A stretch of 11,608 nucleotides of DNA from Candidatus Omnitrophica bacterium UBA1562 (GCA_002322525.1 DCOU01000159.1:1-11608); one strand, 5' to 3'; shown: positions 1 to 8,680, counted from the first letter of the stretch. Numbers and translations are program-made. Notes: generated from the sequence alone by a model not told the origin.

Positions 1-1
1 T

Positions 2-400
2 GTTACGGTAAAACTGTTAGATGTAAATCCTCCTGAGAAGGTAAAGCCAGCCTTTAATGAGGTAAATGAGGCAAAGCAGGAAAAAGAAAAGATGATTAAC
101 CAGGCCTGGGAGGCCTATAATAAGGTTATACCCAAAGCCAAAGGCGAGGCAGAAAAGACTATCCGCGAGGCCGAAGGTTATGCCTTGGATAAGATAAACC
201 GGGCAAAGGGTGAGGCAGAGAGATTCTTGGCTACTTTGGCTGAATATAAGAAGGCGCCCCAGATAACCCAAAAGAGGTTATATTTAGAGACATTGATGGA
301 TGCCCTGCCTCGGGCGAAAGAGAAGTATATTATTGACCCTAAGCAATCTTCGATTTTACCTTTATTGAATCTAGGTGAGAAGGGAGGGGTAAAACAATGA
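2..400 (+). CDS. hflK: HflK, SPFH-family FtsH modulator, C-terminal part (5' end outside window)
   Basis: The reading frame is open from base 2 and ends at TGA 398-400, giving about 132 C-terminal residues. HflK is a bitopic inner-membrane SPFH/band-7 protein that forms a large cage with HflC around the FtsH protease and modulates its activity. The visible part begins at the end of the SPFH domain (VKLLDVNPPEKVKPAFNEV, close to the RPPEEVKAAFDD region of E. coli HflK as I recall it). It continues into the charged coiled coil (AKGEAEKTIREAEGYALDKI, then AKGEAERFLATLAEYKKAP), and the family signature ITQKRLYLETLMDAL follows. The C-terminus (SSILPLLNLGEKGG) resembles the end of HflK in other bacteria. 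Its stop overlaps the hflC start (ATGA), so the two are translationally coupled. The identification is firm; only the left end is missing. Confidence 0.93.
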   Translation, partial: VTVKLLDVNPPEKVKPAFNEVNEAKQEKEKMINQAWEAYNKVIPKAKGEAEKTIREAEGYALDKINRAKGEAERFLATLAEYKKAPQITQKRLYLETLMDALPRAKEKYIIDPKQSSILPLLNLGEKGGVKQ

Positions 401-1362
401 AAGAGGGAATGTTAGGAACTATTTTAGGAATTTTTGTGGTTTTGGTTATCTTGGTGATAGCCGCATTTGGTAGCGGTGCATTGTTTATAATTGATGAAAC
501 AAAACAGGTGGTGATAACCCAGTTTGGCAAACCTGTAGGGCAACCCATAAGCTCTGCGGGGTTACATTTTAAGACTCCCTTTATTCAGCAGGCACATTAC
601 TTTGAGAAAAGGATTTTAAACTGGGATGGCGACCCAAACCAGATCCCTACCAAGGACAAGAAATATATCTGGGTAGATACCACTGCCCGCTGGAAGATAA
701 TAGACGCCCTTAAATTTCTGCAATCCGTTGGCAACGAAATAGGCGCGCAGAGCCGATTGGACGACATTATTAATTCAGCAACAAGGGATGCTGTTACCAA
801 TCACCTTTTAGTTGACGCGGTGAGGGATTCCAATCGTATTTTGGAAAGCAAGGAGTTAGGGGAAGACGCTATTTTTGCCGATGAGGCGCTTGAGCGCATT
901 GAAGTCGGCAGGCAGCAGCTTACCCGAGCTATCTTAGAAAAAGCTAAAGTGCTGGCACCTCAATACGGAATTGAAATTATAGATGTGCGCATAAAACGCG
1001 TCAATTATGTAGAGGATGTGCGCAATAAAGTCTATGACAGGATGATTGCCGAAAGAAAACGCGCAGCGGAAAAATACCGTTCGGAAGGGCAAGGTAAGTC
1101 AGCTGAGATTTCCGGACAAGTAGGGAAAGAATTAAAACAAATTACCTCAGAGGCCTACCGTCAAGCACAGGGTATTGTAGGTAAAGCAGATGCTGAGGCA
1201 ATCAACATATATGCCCGGGCTTATAGCCAGGATGCAGATTTCTATTCGTTCCTTAAAACATTAGAGACTTATCAAAAGACGATTGATGAGAAATCTACGA
1301 TAATCTTGACTACGGACAGCGATTATTATAAATATCTTAAAGGATTAAAAGTGGGAGAATAA
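397..1362 (+). CDS. hflC: HflC, SPFH-family FtsH modulator
   Basis: This 321-residue protein is near the usual length for HflC. An N-terminal membrane anchor (about residues 6-32, very rich in I/V/L/F) is followed by the SPFH/band-7 domain, with VVITQFGKPVG, then SAGLHFKTPFIQ, and YGIEIIDVRIKRVNYVEDV near its end. A charged coiled coil follows (ERKRAAEKYRSEGQGKSAEI and GKADAEAINIYARAYSQDADFY). The C-terminus SDYYKYLKGLK matches the SDFFRYMK ending of E. coli HflC as I recall it. The start ATG 397 overlaps the hflK stop and is preceded by a strong purine-rich ribosome site (AAGGGAGGGG, about 380-389). With HflK it forms the periplasm-facing complex that modulates FtsH. treZ begins 56 nt after its stop with no convincing terminator between, so read-through is possible. 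Confidence 0.95.
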   Translation: MKEGMLGTILGIFVVLVILVIAAFGSGALFIIDETKQVVITQFGKPVGQPISSAGLHFKTPFIQQAHYFEKRILNWDGDPNQIPTKDKKYIWVDTTARWKIIDALKFLQSVGNEIGAQSRLDDIINSATRDAVTNHLLVDAVRDSNRILESKELGEDAIFADEALERIEVGRQQLTRAILEKAKVLAPQYGIEIIDVRIKRVNYVEDVRNKVYDRMIAERKRAAEKYRSEGQGKSAEISGQVGKELKQITSEAYRQAQGIVGKADAEAINIYARAYSQDADFYSFLKTLETYQKTIDEKSTIILTTDSDYYKYLKGLKVGE

Positions 1363-1418
1363 TTATTTATTTTCCAGAAAAAAGCGAGAACATCGATAGA
1401 TTTTGCAATGAGGTTGAG

Positions 1419-3254
1419 ATGACGTTACGAGTTGGTGCGCAGTATATTAACAAGAAAAACTGTAAGTTTACTATTTGGGCGCCGTTAGCTAATAAAGTGG
1501 TTCTTAAGATAAGTTATCCAAAGAAATATTCTTTTGCTATGCAACGCAATCAAAAAGGTTATTGGGAGGCAGTGGAAGAGGGAGCATGTCCGGGTACTAG
1601 ATATTTGTACAAGTTAAATGGAAAATTAGAAAGGCCGGATCCCGCCTCTTTTTTTCAGCCAGAAGGCGTTCATAATCCTTCCGAGGTAGTCGATCATTCT
1701 GTTTTTAAATGGGAAGATAAAAATTGGAAGGGGATTCTTCTCGAAAAGATGATTATCTATGAACTTCATGTTGGTACTTTTACGCCCGAAGGCACTTTCC
1801 AAGCAGCAATACCACGGTTTAACGAATTATGCCAGTTAGGTATAAATGCAATAGAGCTTATGCCAGTGGCACAATTTCCCGGCGCCAGAAACTGGGGTTA
1901 TGATGGCGTTTATCCTTATGCAGTGCAGAATTCTTATGGCGGCGTAGAAGGACTAAAAGAGCTGGTCAATGCCGCACATAACCATAATATCGCGGTTATC
2001 CTTGATGTGGTATATAACCACTTAGGGCCGGAAGGGAATTATTTAAGAGATTTTGGTCCATACTTTACTAACAAATATAAAACTCCTTGGGGTGAAGCAA
2101 TTAATTTTGATGGCGCTTATAGCGATGAGGTAAGAAACTTTTTTATTGAGAATGCGCTGTATTGGTTTAGGGAGTTTCATATGGATGCGCTTAGGCTCGA
2201 TGCCATCCACGGTATTTACGATATGAGCGCAAAGCCTATTTTGCAGGAACTGGTAGAGAGGGTTGAAGAATTCTCAAAACAAAAAGGAAGAAAATTTTAT
2301 CTAATTGCCGAGAGTGACTTAAATGATGCAAAAATTGTGCGTTCACGACAATTGGGCGGCTATGGTATAGATGCACAATGGTGCGATGATTTCCATCATT
2401 GTTTGCATACGCTTCTTACAAAAGAACGTAGCGGCTATTATAAGGATTTTGGAAAAATAGAGCAGCTTGTTAAATCCTTTAAGCATGGGTTTATATATTC
2501 TTGGGATTATTCTGAGTTTAGAAAAAGACGGCACGGCAGTCCTCAAGAATCAATCCCTGCGAACAAGTTTATCGTCTTTTCTCAAAATCATGACCAAATA
2601 GGTAATCGGGCATTTGGTGAGCAGCTTTCAAAGTTAGTCAACTTTGAAGCCCTAAAATTAGTAGCAGCGGTCGTTCTGACCTCTCCTTATATACCTCTTC
2701 TTTTTATGGGTGAAGAATATGCTGAAACCGCGCCTTTCCTTTATTTCATAAGCCACTTTGATACCGGATTAATACGTGCAGTAAGAGAGGGTAGAAAAAA
2801 AGAGTTTTCTTTTTTTAAATGGGACATAGACCCGCCTGATCCCCAGTCTGAGGATACTTTTATTACCTGTAAGCTAAACTGGGAAAAGAGATTCGCAGGT
2901 AAAGGGAAAATCTTACTTAGTTTTTATAGGGAATTGATAAAATTAAGAAAGAAAACTCCAGCATTATCAAATCTCAACAAAGATAATATGGATGTGAGGG
3001 CTATCAAAGGAAAAAACATTGTCACGGTCCAGAGGTGGAATAAGGGAGGCAGAGTCTTTTCAATTATGGGATTTAATAAGAAAGAAGCCTCATTTTCGCT
3101 TAGTATCCCTGCCGGTAGATGGCAAAAGGTTATAGACTCAACAGATATTATTTGGCAAGGACCCGGCTCGTGTTTACCGGAAAGATTTTCTTCGCAGAGG
3201 AACCTGACCATAAAACCATTTAGTTATGTGCTGTACAAAAAAGAGGAAGCATAG
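1419..3254 (+). CDS. treZ: TreZ, malto-oligosyltrehalose trehalohydrolase (GH13)
   Basis: This 611-residue protein is a normal-length TreZ. The family (EC 3.2.1.141) hydrolyses the alpha-1,4 bond next to the terminal trehalosyl unit of maltooligosyl-trehalose, releasing free trehalose in the cytoplasm. Residues 1-100 form the CBM48/E-set domain (CKFTIWAPLANKVVLKI; YLYKLNGKLERPDPAS). The GH13 barrel follows, with IYELHVGTFTPEGTF at 113-127 and LMPVAQFPGARNWGYDGVYP at 147-166, typical of TreZ and branching enzymes. Conserved region I is DVVYNH (196-201), region II is DALRLDAIH with nucleophile D261, region III is LIAES with acid/base E298, and region IV is SQNHDQIGN with D392. A short all-beta C-terminal domain ends the protein. 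All catalytic residues are intact. ATG 1419 has GAGG at 1410-1413, five bases upstream. It is the first gene of the treZ-GH57-treY unit, and the next gene overlaps its stop by one base. Confidence 0.95.
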   Translation: MTLRVGAQYINKKNCKFTIWAPLANKVVLKISYPKKYSFAMQRNQKGYWEAVEEGACPGTRYLYKLNGKLERPDPASFFQPEGVHNPSEVVDHSVFKWEDKNWKGILLEKMIIYELHVGTFTPEGTFQAAIPRFNELCQLGINAIELMPVAQFPGARNWGYDGVYPYAVQNSYGGVEGLKELVNAAHNHNIAVILDVVYNHLGPEGNYLRDFGPYFTNKYKTPWGEAINFDGAYSDEVRNFFIENALYWFREFHMDALRLDAIHGIYDMSAKPILQELVERVEEFSKQKGRKFYLIAESDLNDAKIVRSRQLGGYGIDAQWCDDFHHCLHTLLTKERSGYYKDFGKIEQLVKSFKHGFIYSWDYSEFRKRRHGSPQESIPANKFIVFSQNHDQIGNRAFGEQLSKLVNFEALKLVAAVVLTSPYIPLLFMGEEYAETAPFLYFISHFDTGLIRAVREGRKKEFSFFKWDIDPPDPQSEDTFITCKLNWEKRFAGKGKILLSFYRELIKLRKKTPALSNLNKDNMDVRAIKGKNIVTVQRWNKGGRVFSIMGFNKKEASFSLSIPAGRWQKVIDSTDIIWQGPGSCLPERFSSQRNLTIKPFSYVLYKKEEA

Positions 3255-5680
3255 TGAAACCTTTTATCTGTATTCATGGGCATTTTTATCAACCTCCGCG
3301 GGAAAATCCCTGGCTTGAAGAAATAGAACTGCAGGATTCAGCATATCCGTATCATGACTGGAACACCAGAATTACCACAGAGTGCTACGCTCCAAACGCC
3401 GCCTCACGCATACTCGATCCTGACAGGCGAATTATCGATATAATTAATAATTATTCCAAAATCAGTTTTAATTTTGGTCCAACCTTACTTGCGTGGCTTG
3501 AAAAGAATGATTTAGAGACATATAAGGCTGTTCTGGAAGCGGATAAAGTTAGCCAGAAGCTCTTTTCAGATCATGGTTGTAGTCTTGCGCAGTGCTATAA
3601 TCATATGATTATGCCGCTTGCCAATAGACGAGATAAACGCACTCAGGTAATTTGGGGTATAAAAGATTTTGAGTATCGTTTTGAAAGAAAGCCCGAAGGG
3701 ATGTGGCTTCCTGAAACGGCGGTAGACTTGGAAACTTTGGATATTCTGGCTGAATTGGGAATAAAATTTACAATACTTGCGCCAGCTCAGGCAAAGCAAA
3801 TAAGAAAAATCGGAGCAGATGAGTGGATTAATGTATCTGGCGCAAAGGTAGATCCTAAAAGGCCCTATTTATGTAAACTTTCTTCAGGAAGGACAATCGC
3901 GCTCTTTTTTTATGACGGACCGATTGCGCAGGAAATCGCCTTTGCCAAACTTTTAGAAAATGGAGAGGCTTTTGCAAAAAGATTGATATCTGTTTTTGCT
4001 GAAAATGGCGATGATTCTTCACTTGTCCATATTGCCACCGATGGTGAATCATACGGTCATCATCACCGCTTTGGAGATATGGCATTATCCTACTGCCTTT
4101 ATTCCATTGAATCAAATAAGGAAATTAAACTCACCGTATACGGTGAGTATCTTGAAAAGAATCCTGTGGCTTACGAAGTAGAAATCTTTGAGAATAGCTC
4201 TTGGAGTTGTTTTCATGGCATAGAAAGGTGGAGGGGTGATTGCGGATGTAATTCAGGCACGCATAAGGACTGGCACCAAAAATGGCGAGCGCCATTAAGA
4301 GGCGCCTTGGATTGGTTAAGGGATAATCTTTCTGAAGTTTACGAGAAACAGGCCTTGCGTTTAATCAATAACCCTTGGGCTGCCCGCGATGAATATATCA
4401 AAGTTATCTTAGATAGAAGGCCGCAGATTCTGGAACAATTTTTTACAAGTCAAGGCGCGGATAAATTATCTAAGGACAACAAGGTTAAATTGTTAAAACT
4501 ACTTGAGATGCAGCGCCATGCTATGCTTATGTACACAAGCTGCGGTTGGTTCTTTGATGAAATTTCCGGGTTAGAGACGGTCCAGATTCTTCAATATGCC
4601 GCAAGGGCGATACAACTTGCCAAAGAAACAAGCGAGGTGTCCCTGGAAGAAGCTTTTATTAATCTTCTTGAGCGCGTCCCCAGTAATATACCCGATTTTA
4701 ATAATGGCGCAAAAGTTTATGAATTGTTGGTTAAGCCAGTCAGGGTTGATTTGCTGCGAGTGGGGATTCATTACGCGATTTCTTCTCTCTTTGAAGAATT
4801 TAAGGAAGAGAGCCAAATATATTGCTACACTGTAAAAAGGCGCATTAATGATATCTTAGAACTGGGTAAACAGAGGTTATCCTTAGGCAGGGTAGGTATC
4901 CATTCAAATATCACTGGGGAGGAAAACGAAATAAGTTTTGCTGTCCTGCATTTTGGCGACCACAATTTGATTGGCGCAGCCAGAGAGTTTATAGGCGCGG
5001 AGGGATTTGCCCAGATGCATAAAGAAATAGGAGAGAGTTTTATGCAGGGGGAAATGCAGGAAGTGGTGCGTCTTTTTGATAAACATTTTGGCCAGGCAAG
5101 TTGTTCTTTATGGCATTTGTTTAAAGATGAGCAAAGAAAAGTAATCCGAAAGATTTTTGATTCCGCTTTAAAAGAAATAGACATATCTTTTAGGCAGATC
5201 TATGAACACTACGCCTCAATTATGCAAGCCACAGAAAAATTAGGTATGCCGCTTCCAAAGCCATTTCTCTCTGCGGCAGAGTTTGTGTTAAATGTGGATA
5301 TTAGGGATTTATTAGAAAGTGAACAGTTGGATTTAAATAAGCTTAGGAAATTAGCCAATGCTATCAATCGTTTCTCCATAAGTTTAGATAAATCAACTCT
5401 TGCTTATATAAGCAGCAAGAAAATAAATACGCTTATGGAGCAATTTTTAAAGAATCCAGAGGATTTCTTGCTTCTTGAGCAGATTGTGGGGATCCTAAGG
5501 GAAACGGAAATACTATCCCTTGATCTTAATCTGTGGAAAGCCCAGAATGTTTATTTCTCTCTCAGTAAGCAAATATATCCATCTATGTGCCAGAGAGCCG
5601 AAAAAGGCGATGAAGAGAAGAAGAAATGGATTGAAAATTTTCATAATATAAGTGATTATTTAAAGGTAAAGATTATTTAA
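3254..5680 (+). CDS. GH57 alpha-glucan hydrolase/transferase with DUF3536-type C-terminal region
   Basis: This 808-residue protein starts at GTG 3254. The G is shared with the TAG stop of treZ, and AAAGAGGAAG at about 3239-3248 serves as ribosome site. The N-terminal half is a glycoside hydrolase family 57 barrel: HGHFYQPP (8-15) is the HQP-type motif, MWLPE (150-154) carries the predicted nucleophile E154, and ATDGESYGHHH (261-271) carries the predicted acid/base D263. SSWSCFHGIERWRGDCGC (315-332) is the last conserved block. About 470 largely helical residues follow, consistent with the DUF3536 architecture of long GH57 proteins annotated alpha-amylase/alpha-mannosidase. GH57 members act on alpha-glucans as amylases, 4-alpha-glucanotransferases, branching enzymes or amylopullulanases, and the sequence alone does not say which. 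No signal peptide is seen, so it is probably cytoplasmic. Its place between treZ and treY suggests it processes the maltodextrin or glycogen that feeds TreY. Confidence 0.9.
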   Translation: MKPFICIHGHFYQPPRENPWLEEIELQDSAYPYHDWNTRITTECYAPNAASRILDPDRRIIDIINNYSKISFNFGPTLLAWLEKNDLETYKAVLEADKVSQKLFSDHGCSLAQCYNHMIMPLANRRDKRTQVIWGIKDFEYRFERKPEGMWLPETAVDLETLDILAELGIKFTILAPAQAKQIRKIGADEWINVSGAKVDPKRPYLCKLSSGRTIALFFYDGPIAQEIAFAKLLENGEAFAKRLISVFAENGDDSSLVHIATDGESYGHHHRFGDMALSYCLYSIESNKEIKLTVYGEYLEKNPVAYEVEIFENSSWSCFHGIERWRGDCGCNSGTHKDWHQKWRAPLRGALDWLRDNLSEVYEKQALRLINNPWAARDEYIKVILDRRPQILEQFFTSQGADKLSKDNKVKLLKLLEMQRHAMLMYTSCGWFFDEISGLETVQILQYAARAIQLAKETSEVSLEEAFINLLERVPSNIPDFNNGAKVYELLVKPVRVDLLRVGIHYAISSLFEEFKEESQIYCYTVKRRINDILELGKQRLSLGRVGIHSNITGEENEISFAVLHFGDHNLIGAAREFIGAEGFAQMHKEIGESFMQGEMQEVVRLFDKHFGQASCSLWHLFKDEQRKVIRKIFDSALKEIDISFRQIYEHYASIMQATEKLGMPLPKPFLSAAEFVLNVDIRDLLESEQLDLNKLRKLANAINRFSISLDKSTLAYISSKKINTLMEQFLKNPEDFLLLEQIVGILRETEILSLDLNLWKAQNVYFSLSKQIYPSMCQRAEKGDEEKKKWIENFHNISDYLKVKII
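4129..4148. repeat. Perfect 20-bp palindrome inside the GH57 gene
   Basis: ACTCACCGTATACGGTGAGT is its own reverse complement. It lies in the coding region for about KLTVYGEYL, near the end of the catalytic domain. Perfect 20-bp palindromes are rare by chance in a sequence of this length. The coding frame is undisturbed. No second copy was noticed in the window. Confidence 0.7.
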
Positions 5681-5684
5681 CCCA

Positions 5685-8474
5685 ATGCAAATACCAACCG
5701 CTACCTACAGAATCCAGTTTAATCCGAATTTCGGCTTTGAGGAGGCAAAGAAGATAATTCCCTATTTGGTAGAAATAGGAGTCTCTCATCTTTACGCTTC
5801 TCCTATTTTTAAGGCCAGAAAAGGAAGTCTCCATGGGTATGATGTAGTTGATCCGCAACTCCTCAATCCTGAATTAGGAGAAACAAAGCAATTTGAAGAA
5901 TTGATTGAGCTCTTAAGACAGCAAGGGCTATATTGGCTTCAAGATATTGTCCCCAATCATATGGCATTTGATGGGGAAAACGTTTTACTTATGGATGTGT
6001 TAGAAAATGGCACAGATTCAAAATACAGTAATTTCTTTGATATAGATTGGAGTCATACCGATGAAAGTTTAAAAGGCAGAGTCCTTGCTCCTTTTTTAGG
6101 AAGATTCTATGCCGAATGTTTAGAAAATCAGGAGATTCTGCTTAAATTTGACGAAACAGGCTTAAGCATCAATTATTACTCTCTGAGGTTTCCCCTTAGA
6201 ATAGCCTCATATATCCAGATACTCGAGTATAACTTGTCTACGCTTGAACAGAAGTTAGGTTTTGACAATTCAGATTTTACAAAATATCTTGGCGCATTAC
6301 ATTTTATAAAAACACTCCCTGCCTTAGGAAAATCGACTTCGGATTACGACCAAATAGGCCATGCAAGGAAAATGCTCTGGAGCATTTATGCATCTAACAA
6401 AGACATAAAAGAATTTATAGATGCTAATATTAGCTTCTTTAATGGCAGGAAAAACGAGCCGGAGAGTTTCAATGCCTTGGATAAGCTTGTTCAAGAACAG
6501 TTTTTCAGGCTATCATTCTGGAAGGTTGCTGCTGAAGAAATCAATTATCGAAGATTCTTTACCATTAACGAACTTATTTCTTTAAGAATGGATAATGAAA
6601 CTGTTTTTAATTTTACTCATGATTTGGTTTTTCGTTTAATACAGGAAGGTAAATTTGCCGGCTTAAGGATTGACCATATTGACGGGCTTTACGACCCCGT
6701 GTTTTATTTAAAAAGATTAAACGATAAAGCGGCCGATACATACATAGTTGTTGAAAAAATCCTTGATGCAAATGAAACATTGCCTTCTCAATGGCCTATC
6801 CAAGGGACAACAGGATATGATTTTATGAATTATGTGAACGGAATATTTTGCAAGAAGGAAAGTGAAAAGGAATTCAGCAAAATTTATTATAAATTTACTA
6901 ACTTGCACATTTCTTATGAAGAGCTGGTATGTGATAAGAAAAGATTAATTATTGGAAAGCACCTTGCCGGAAACATTGACAATCTTGCCCAACTAATGAA
7001 GCGGCTCTCAGGTAAAGACAGATACGGCCGAGATATTACCCTCTACGGATTAAAGAGGGCTTTGGTTGAAGTAATGGCGAACTTCCCTGTTTATCGGACA
7101 TATGTAAATAAAGAAAGCTTTAATGAAAGCGATAGACGATATATCGAAACTGCTATAGAGAAAGCAAGAGTGAAGACGCCCGGACTTCTGTACGAACTTA
7201 ATTTTATTAAAAAGTTTTTACTGCTTCAATACAGCGATTCGCTGTCTTGTGAGGAAAAAGAGCAGTGGATACATTTTGTAATGAGTTTTCAGCAATATAC
7301 AGCGCCTCTTATGGCTAAAGGATTTGAGGATACAATTTTGTATATTTACAATAAACTTATATCGCTAAATGAAGTAGGAAGTAATCCTAATAGATTTGGC
7401 TTTTCAAGAGAAGAGTTTTACGATTTTAATGAAAGAAGGCTAAATACCCCGCATACTTTAAACGTTACCTCTACCCACGATACAAAAAGAGGCGAAGATG
7501 TCCGGGCAAGGATTAATGTTCTCTCAGAGATTCCCTGGGAATGGGAGTCTAATTTAAAGAAATGGCAGAAAGTCAATAAAAAGAGAAAAAAGAATATTAA
7601 TGGGAATTATATGCCTGATGAGAACGACGAATATTTTATTTACCAGACTCTTTTAGGGGCTTTTCCTTTTGATGAACAAGACATACTTTGTTTTATGGAA
7701 AGGATGAAAACCTATATTGTAAAAGCGGTAAGAGAGGCAAAACGGCATACTGCCTGGATTAAACCCGATATTGAATATGAAGAGGCCTGCGTTTCTTTTA
7801 CCGAAAACATTTTAAAACCAAGCGAAGAAAATCTGTTTTTGAAAGAATTTATTCCTTTTCAGAAAAAAATTTCTTATTACGGAATATTCAATTCTTTATC
7901 GCAAGTAGTTCTTAAAATTACCTGTCCGGGAGTCCCTGATTTTTACCAGGGAACAGAGTTTTGGGATTTAAATCTTGTTGATCCGGATAATCGCCGCCCA
8001 ATTGATTTTCAAAAAAGGAGGGAAATCTTAGAAGATATTAAAACAAAAGAACAACAAGATATTCTCAAACTTATTGATGAGCTGCTTTTAAATAAAGAAG
8101 GCGCACGGGTTAAGCTATTTCTAATTTATCGCCTCTTAAAGGCGCGTAAAGAGAAATACGCGCTTTTTCAGAATGGAGGTTATGCGCCTTTAGAAACAAA
8201 CGGTGTTTATAAAGATAACATCATCGCCTTTATGAGAGTTTTCCAGAACAGTCGCGTTATAGTAATTGTGCCTCGCTTTTTTTGCTCTCTTATAAAAGAG
8301 GGGGAGCTGCCTTTAGGTGAATCGGTCTGGCAGGATACTTTTGTCAGTATCCCTAAAGATAATACGGTTGAATACTGCGATGCCATCACAAATCTTAAGC
8401 TAAATTGCAGTGAGAAATTATCAGTAGGCGAGGCCTTGAAATATTTCCCGGGTTCAATATTAATTTCACAATGA
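5685..8474 (+). CDS. treY: TreY, malto-oligosyltrehalose synthase (GH13)
   Basis: This 929-residue protein lies within the normal TreY size range. The enzyme (EC 5.4.99.15) converts the reducing-end alpha-1,4 bond of a maltooligosaccharide to alpha,alpha-1,1, making maltooligosyl-trehalose for TreZ. The N-terminus (PTATYRIQFNPNFGFEEA) and HLYASPIFKARKGSLHGYDV (35-54) are diagnostic. GH13 region I is DIVPNH (87-92), region II is GLRIDHIDGL with nucleophile D330, region III is IVVEKIL with acid/base E357, and region IV is TSTHDTKRGEDVRARI with D599. GVPDFYQGTEFWDLNLVDPD marks the C-terminal end of the barrel, as expected for TreY. No frameshift or lost catalytic residue is seen. ATG 5685 lies four bases after the GH57 stop. 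The nearest AAGG is about 18 nt upstream, too far to be a good ribosome site, so initiation probably depends on ribosomes finishing the upstream gene. Confidence 0.96.
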   Translation: MQIPTATYRIQFNPNFGFEEAKKIIPYLVEIGVSHLYASPIFKARKGSLHGYDVVDPQLLNPELGETKQFEELIELLRQQGLYWLQDIVPNHMAFDGENVLLMDVLENGTDSKYSNFFDIDWSHTDESLKGRVLAPFLGRFYAECLENQEILLKFDETGLSINYYSLRFPLRIASYIQILEYNLSTLEQKLGFDNSDFTKYLGALHFIKTLPALGKSTSDYDQIGHARKMLWSIYASNKDIKEFIDANISFFNGRKNEPESFNALDKLVQEQFFRLSFWKVAAEEINYRRFFTINELISLRMDNETVFNFTHDLVFRLIQEGKFAGLRIDHIDGLYDPVFYLKRLNDKAADTYIVVEKILDANETLPSQWPIQGTTGYDFMNYVNGIFCKKESEKEFSKIYYKFTNLHISYEELVCDKKRLIIGKHLAGNIDNLAQLMKRLSGKDRYGRDITLYGLKRALVEVMANFPVYRTYVNKESFNESDRRYIETAIEKARVKTPGLLYELNFIKKFLLLQYSDSLSCEEKEQWIHFVMSFQQYTAPLMAKGFEDTILYIYNKLISLNEVGSNPNRFGFSREEFYDFNERRLNTPHTLNVTSTHDTKRGEDVRARINVLSEIPWEWESNLKKWQKVNKKRKKNINGNYMPDENDEYFIYQTLLGAFPFDEQDILCFMERMKTYIVKAVREAKRHTAWIKPDIEYEEACVSFTENILKPSEENLFLKEFIPFQKKISYYGIFNSLSQVVLKITCPGVPDFYQGTEFWDLNLVDPDNRRPIDFQKRREILEDIKTKEQQDILKLIDELLLNKEGARVKLFLIYRLLKARKEKYALFQNGGYAPLETNGVYKDNIIAFMRVFQNSRVIVIVPRFFCSLIKEGELPLGESVWQDTFVSIPKDNTVEYCDAITNLKLNCSEKLSVGEALKYFPGSILISQ

Positions 8475-8589
8475 TTAGAATTGACTCCTTTCCGGGCTCT
8501 GCCCCTTGAAGCCATATTCTAACTTAAATTGCCCCTTTTGTTATGGTATAGGAGAGTATAAACGTAACCACTGAAAATCACAAAAGGTT

Positions 8590-8610
8590 ATCGCCGAAGG
8601 CGATTTTCTT
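8590..8610 (+). terminator. Candidate intrinsic terminator after treY
   Basis: ATCGCC (8590-8595) and GGCGAT (8599-8604) form a perfect 6-bp stem closed by a GAA loop and followed by TTTTCTT. It lies about 115 nt after the treY stop. The stem is short but GC-rich at its core, and the T-tract is on the forward-strand side only, so it could end the treZ-GH57-treY transcript. It could also be a small REP-like palindrome. No transcript data are available to decide. Confidence 0.45.
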
Positions 8611-8613
8611 GAT

Positions 8614-8640
8614 AGGGGTCATAGAAGACCTTTCTAAGTT
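8614..8640 (+). terminator. Second weak hairpin after treY, possible back-up terminator
   Basis: AGGGGTC (8614-8620) can pair with GACCTTT (8627-8633) in RNA as seven pairs including two G-U, around an ATAGAA loop. CTAAGTTTTT follows. It sits ten bases after the stronger hairpin. Tandem hairpins before a new promoter are common at operon boundaries, but the stability is modest and this is a tentative call. Confidence 0.25.
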
Positions 8641-8651
8641 TTTAAGTCATT

Positions 8652-8680
8652 TTGAGCGATTACTTCTTTTCCCGTATTAT
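8652..8680 (+). promoter_or_regulatory. Putative sigma70-type promoter for the DUF481-YIP1-sugar-binding unit
   Basis: TTGAGC (8652-8657) is separated by exactly 17 bases from TATTAT (8675-8680). The boxes match TTGACA at 4 of 6 and TATAAT at 5 of 6 positions. It lies just after the terminator-like hairpins and before the next gene, which is where a promoter is expected. Transcription would start near 8687, giving a leader of about 105 nt that contains the nested dyad at 8708-8791. Nothing here indicates a specific regulator. Confidence 0.45.

Noticed and set aside
4281..4296. AATGGCG/CGCCATT inverted repeat in the GH57 gene
   Set aside because: It has seven-base arms inside coding sequence and no other sign of function. 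It is much weaker than the 20-bp palindrome nearby.
4825..5184. Reverse-strand open frame of about 119 codons inside the GH57 gene
   Set aside because: It is fully contained in a well-supported gene on the other strand, with low-complexity composition and no family resemblance.
7232..7246. Small hairpin ACAGCGATTCGCTGT inside treY
   Set aside because: It is short, within coding sequence, without a T-tract, and expected by chance.
8207..8515. Open reverse-strand frame of about 100 codons over the treY end and the following spacer
   Set aside because: It mostly mirrors the treY coding frame, has no recognisable protein family, and its product looks like an antisense shadow.
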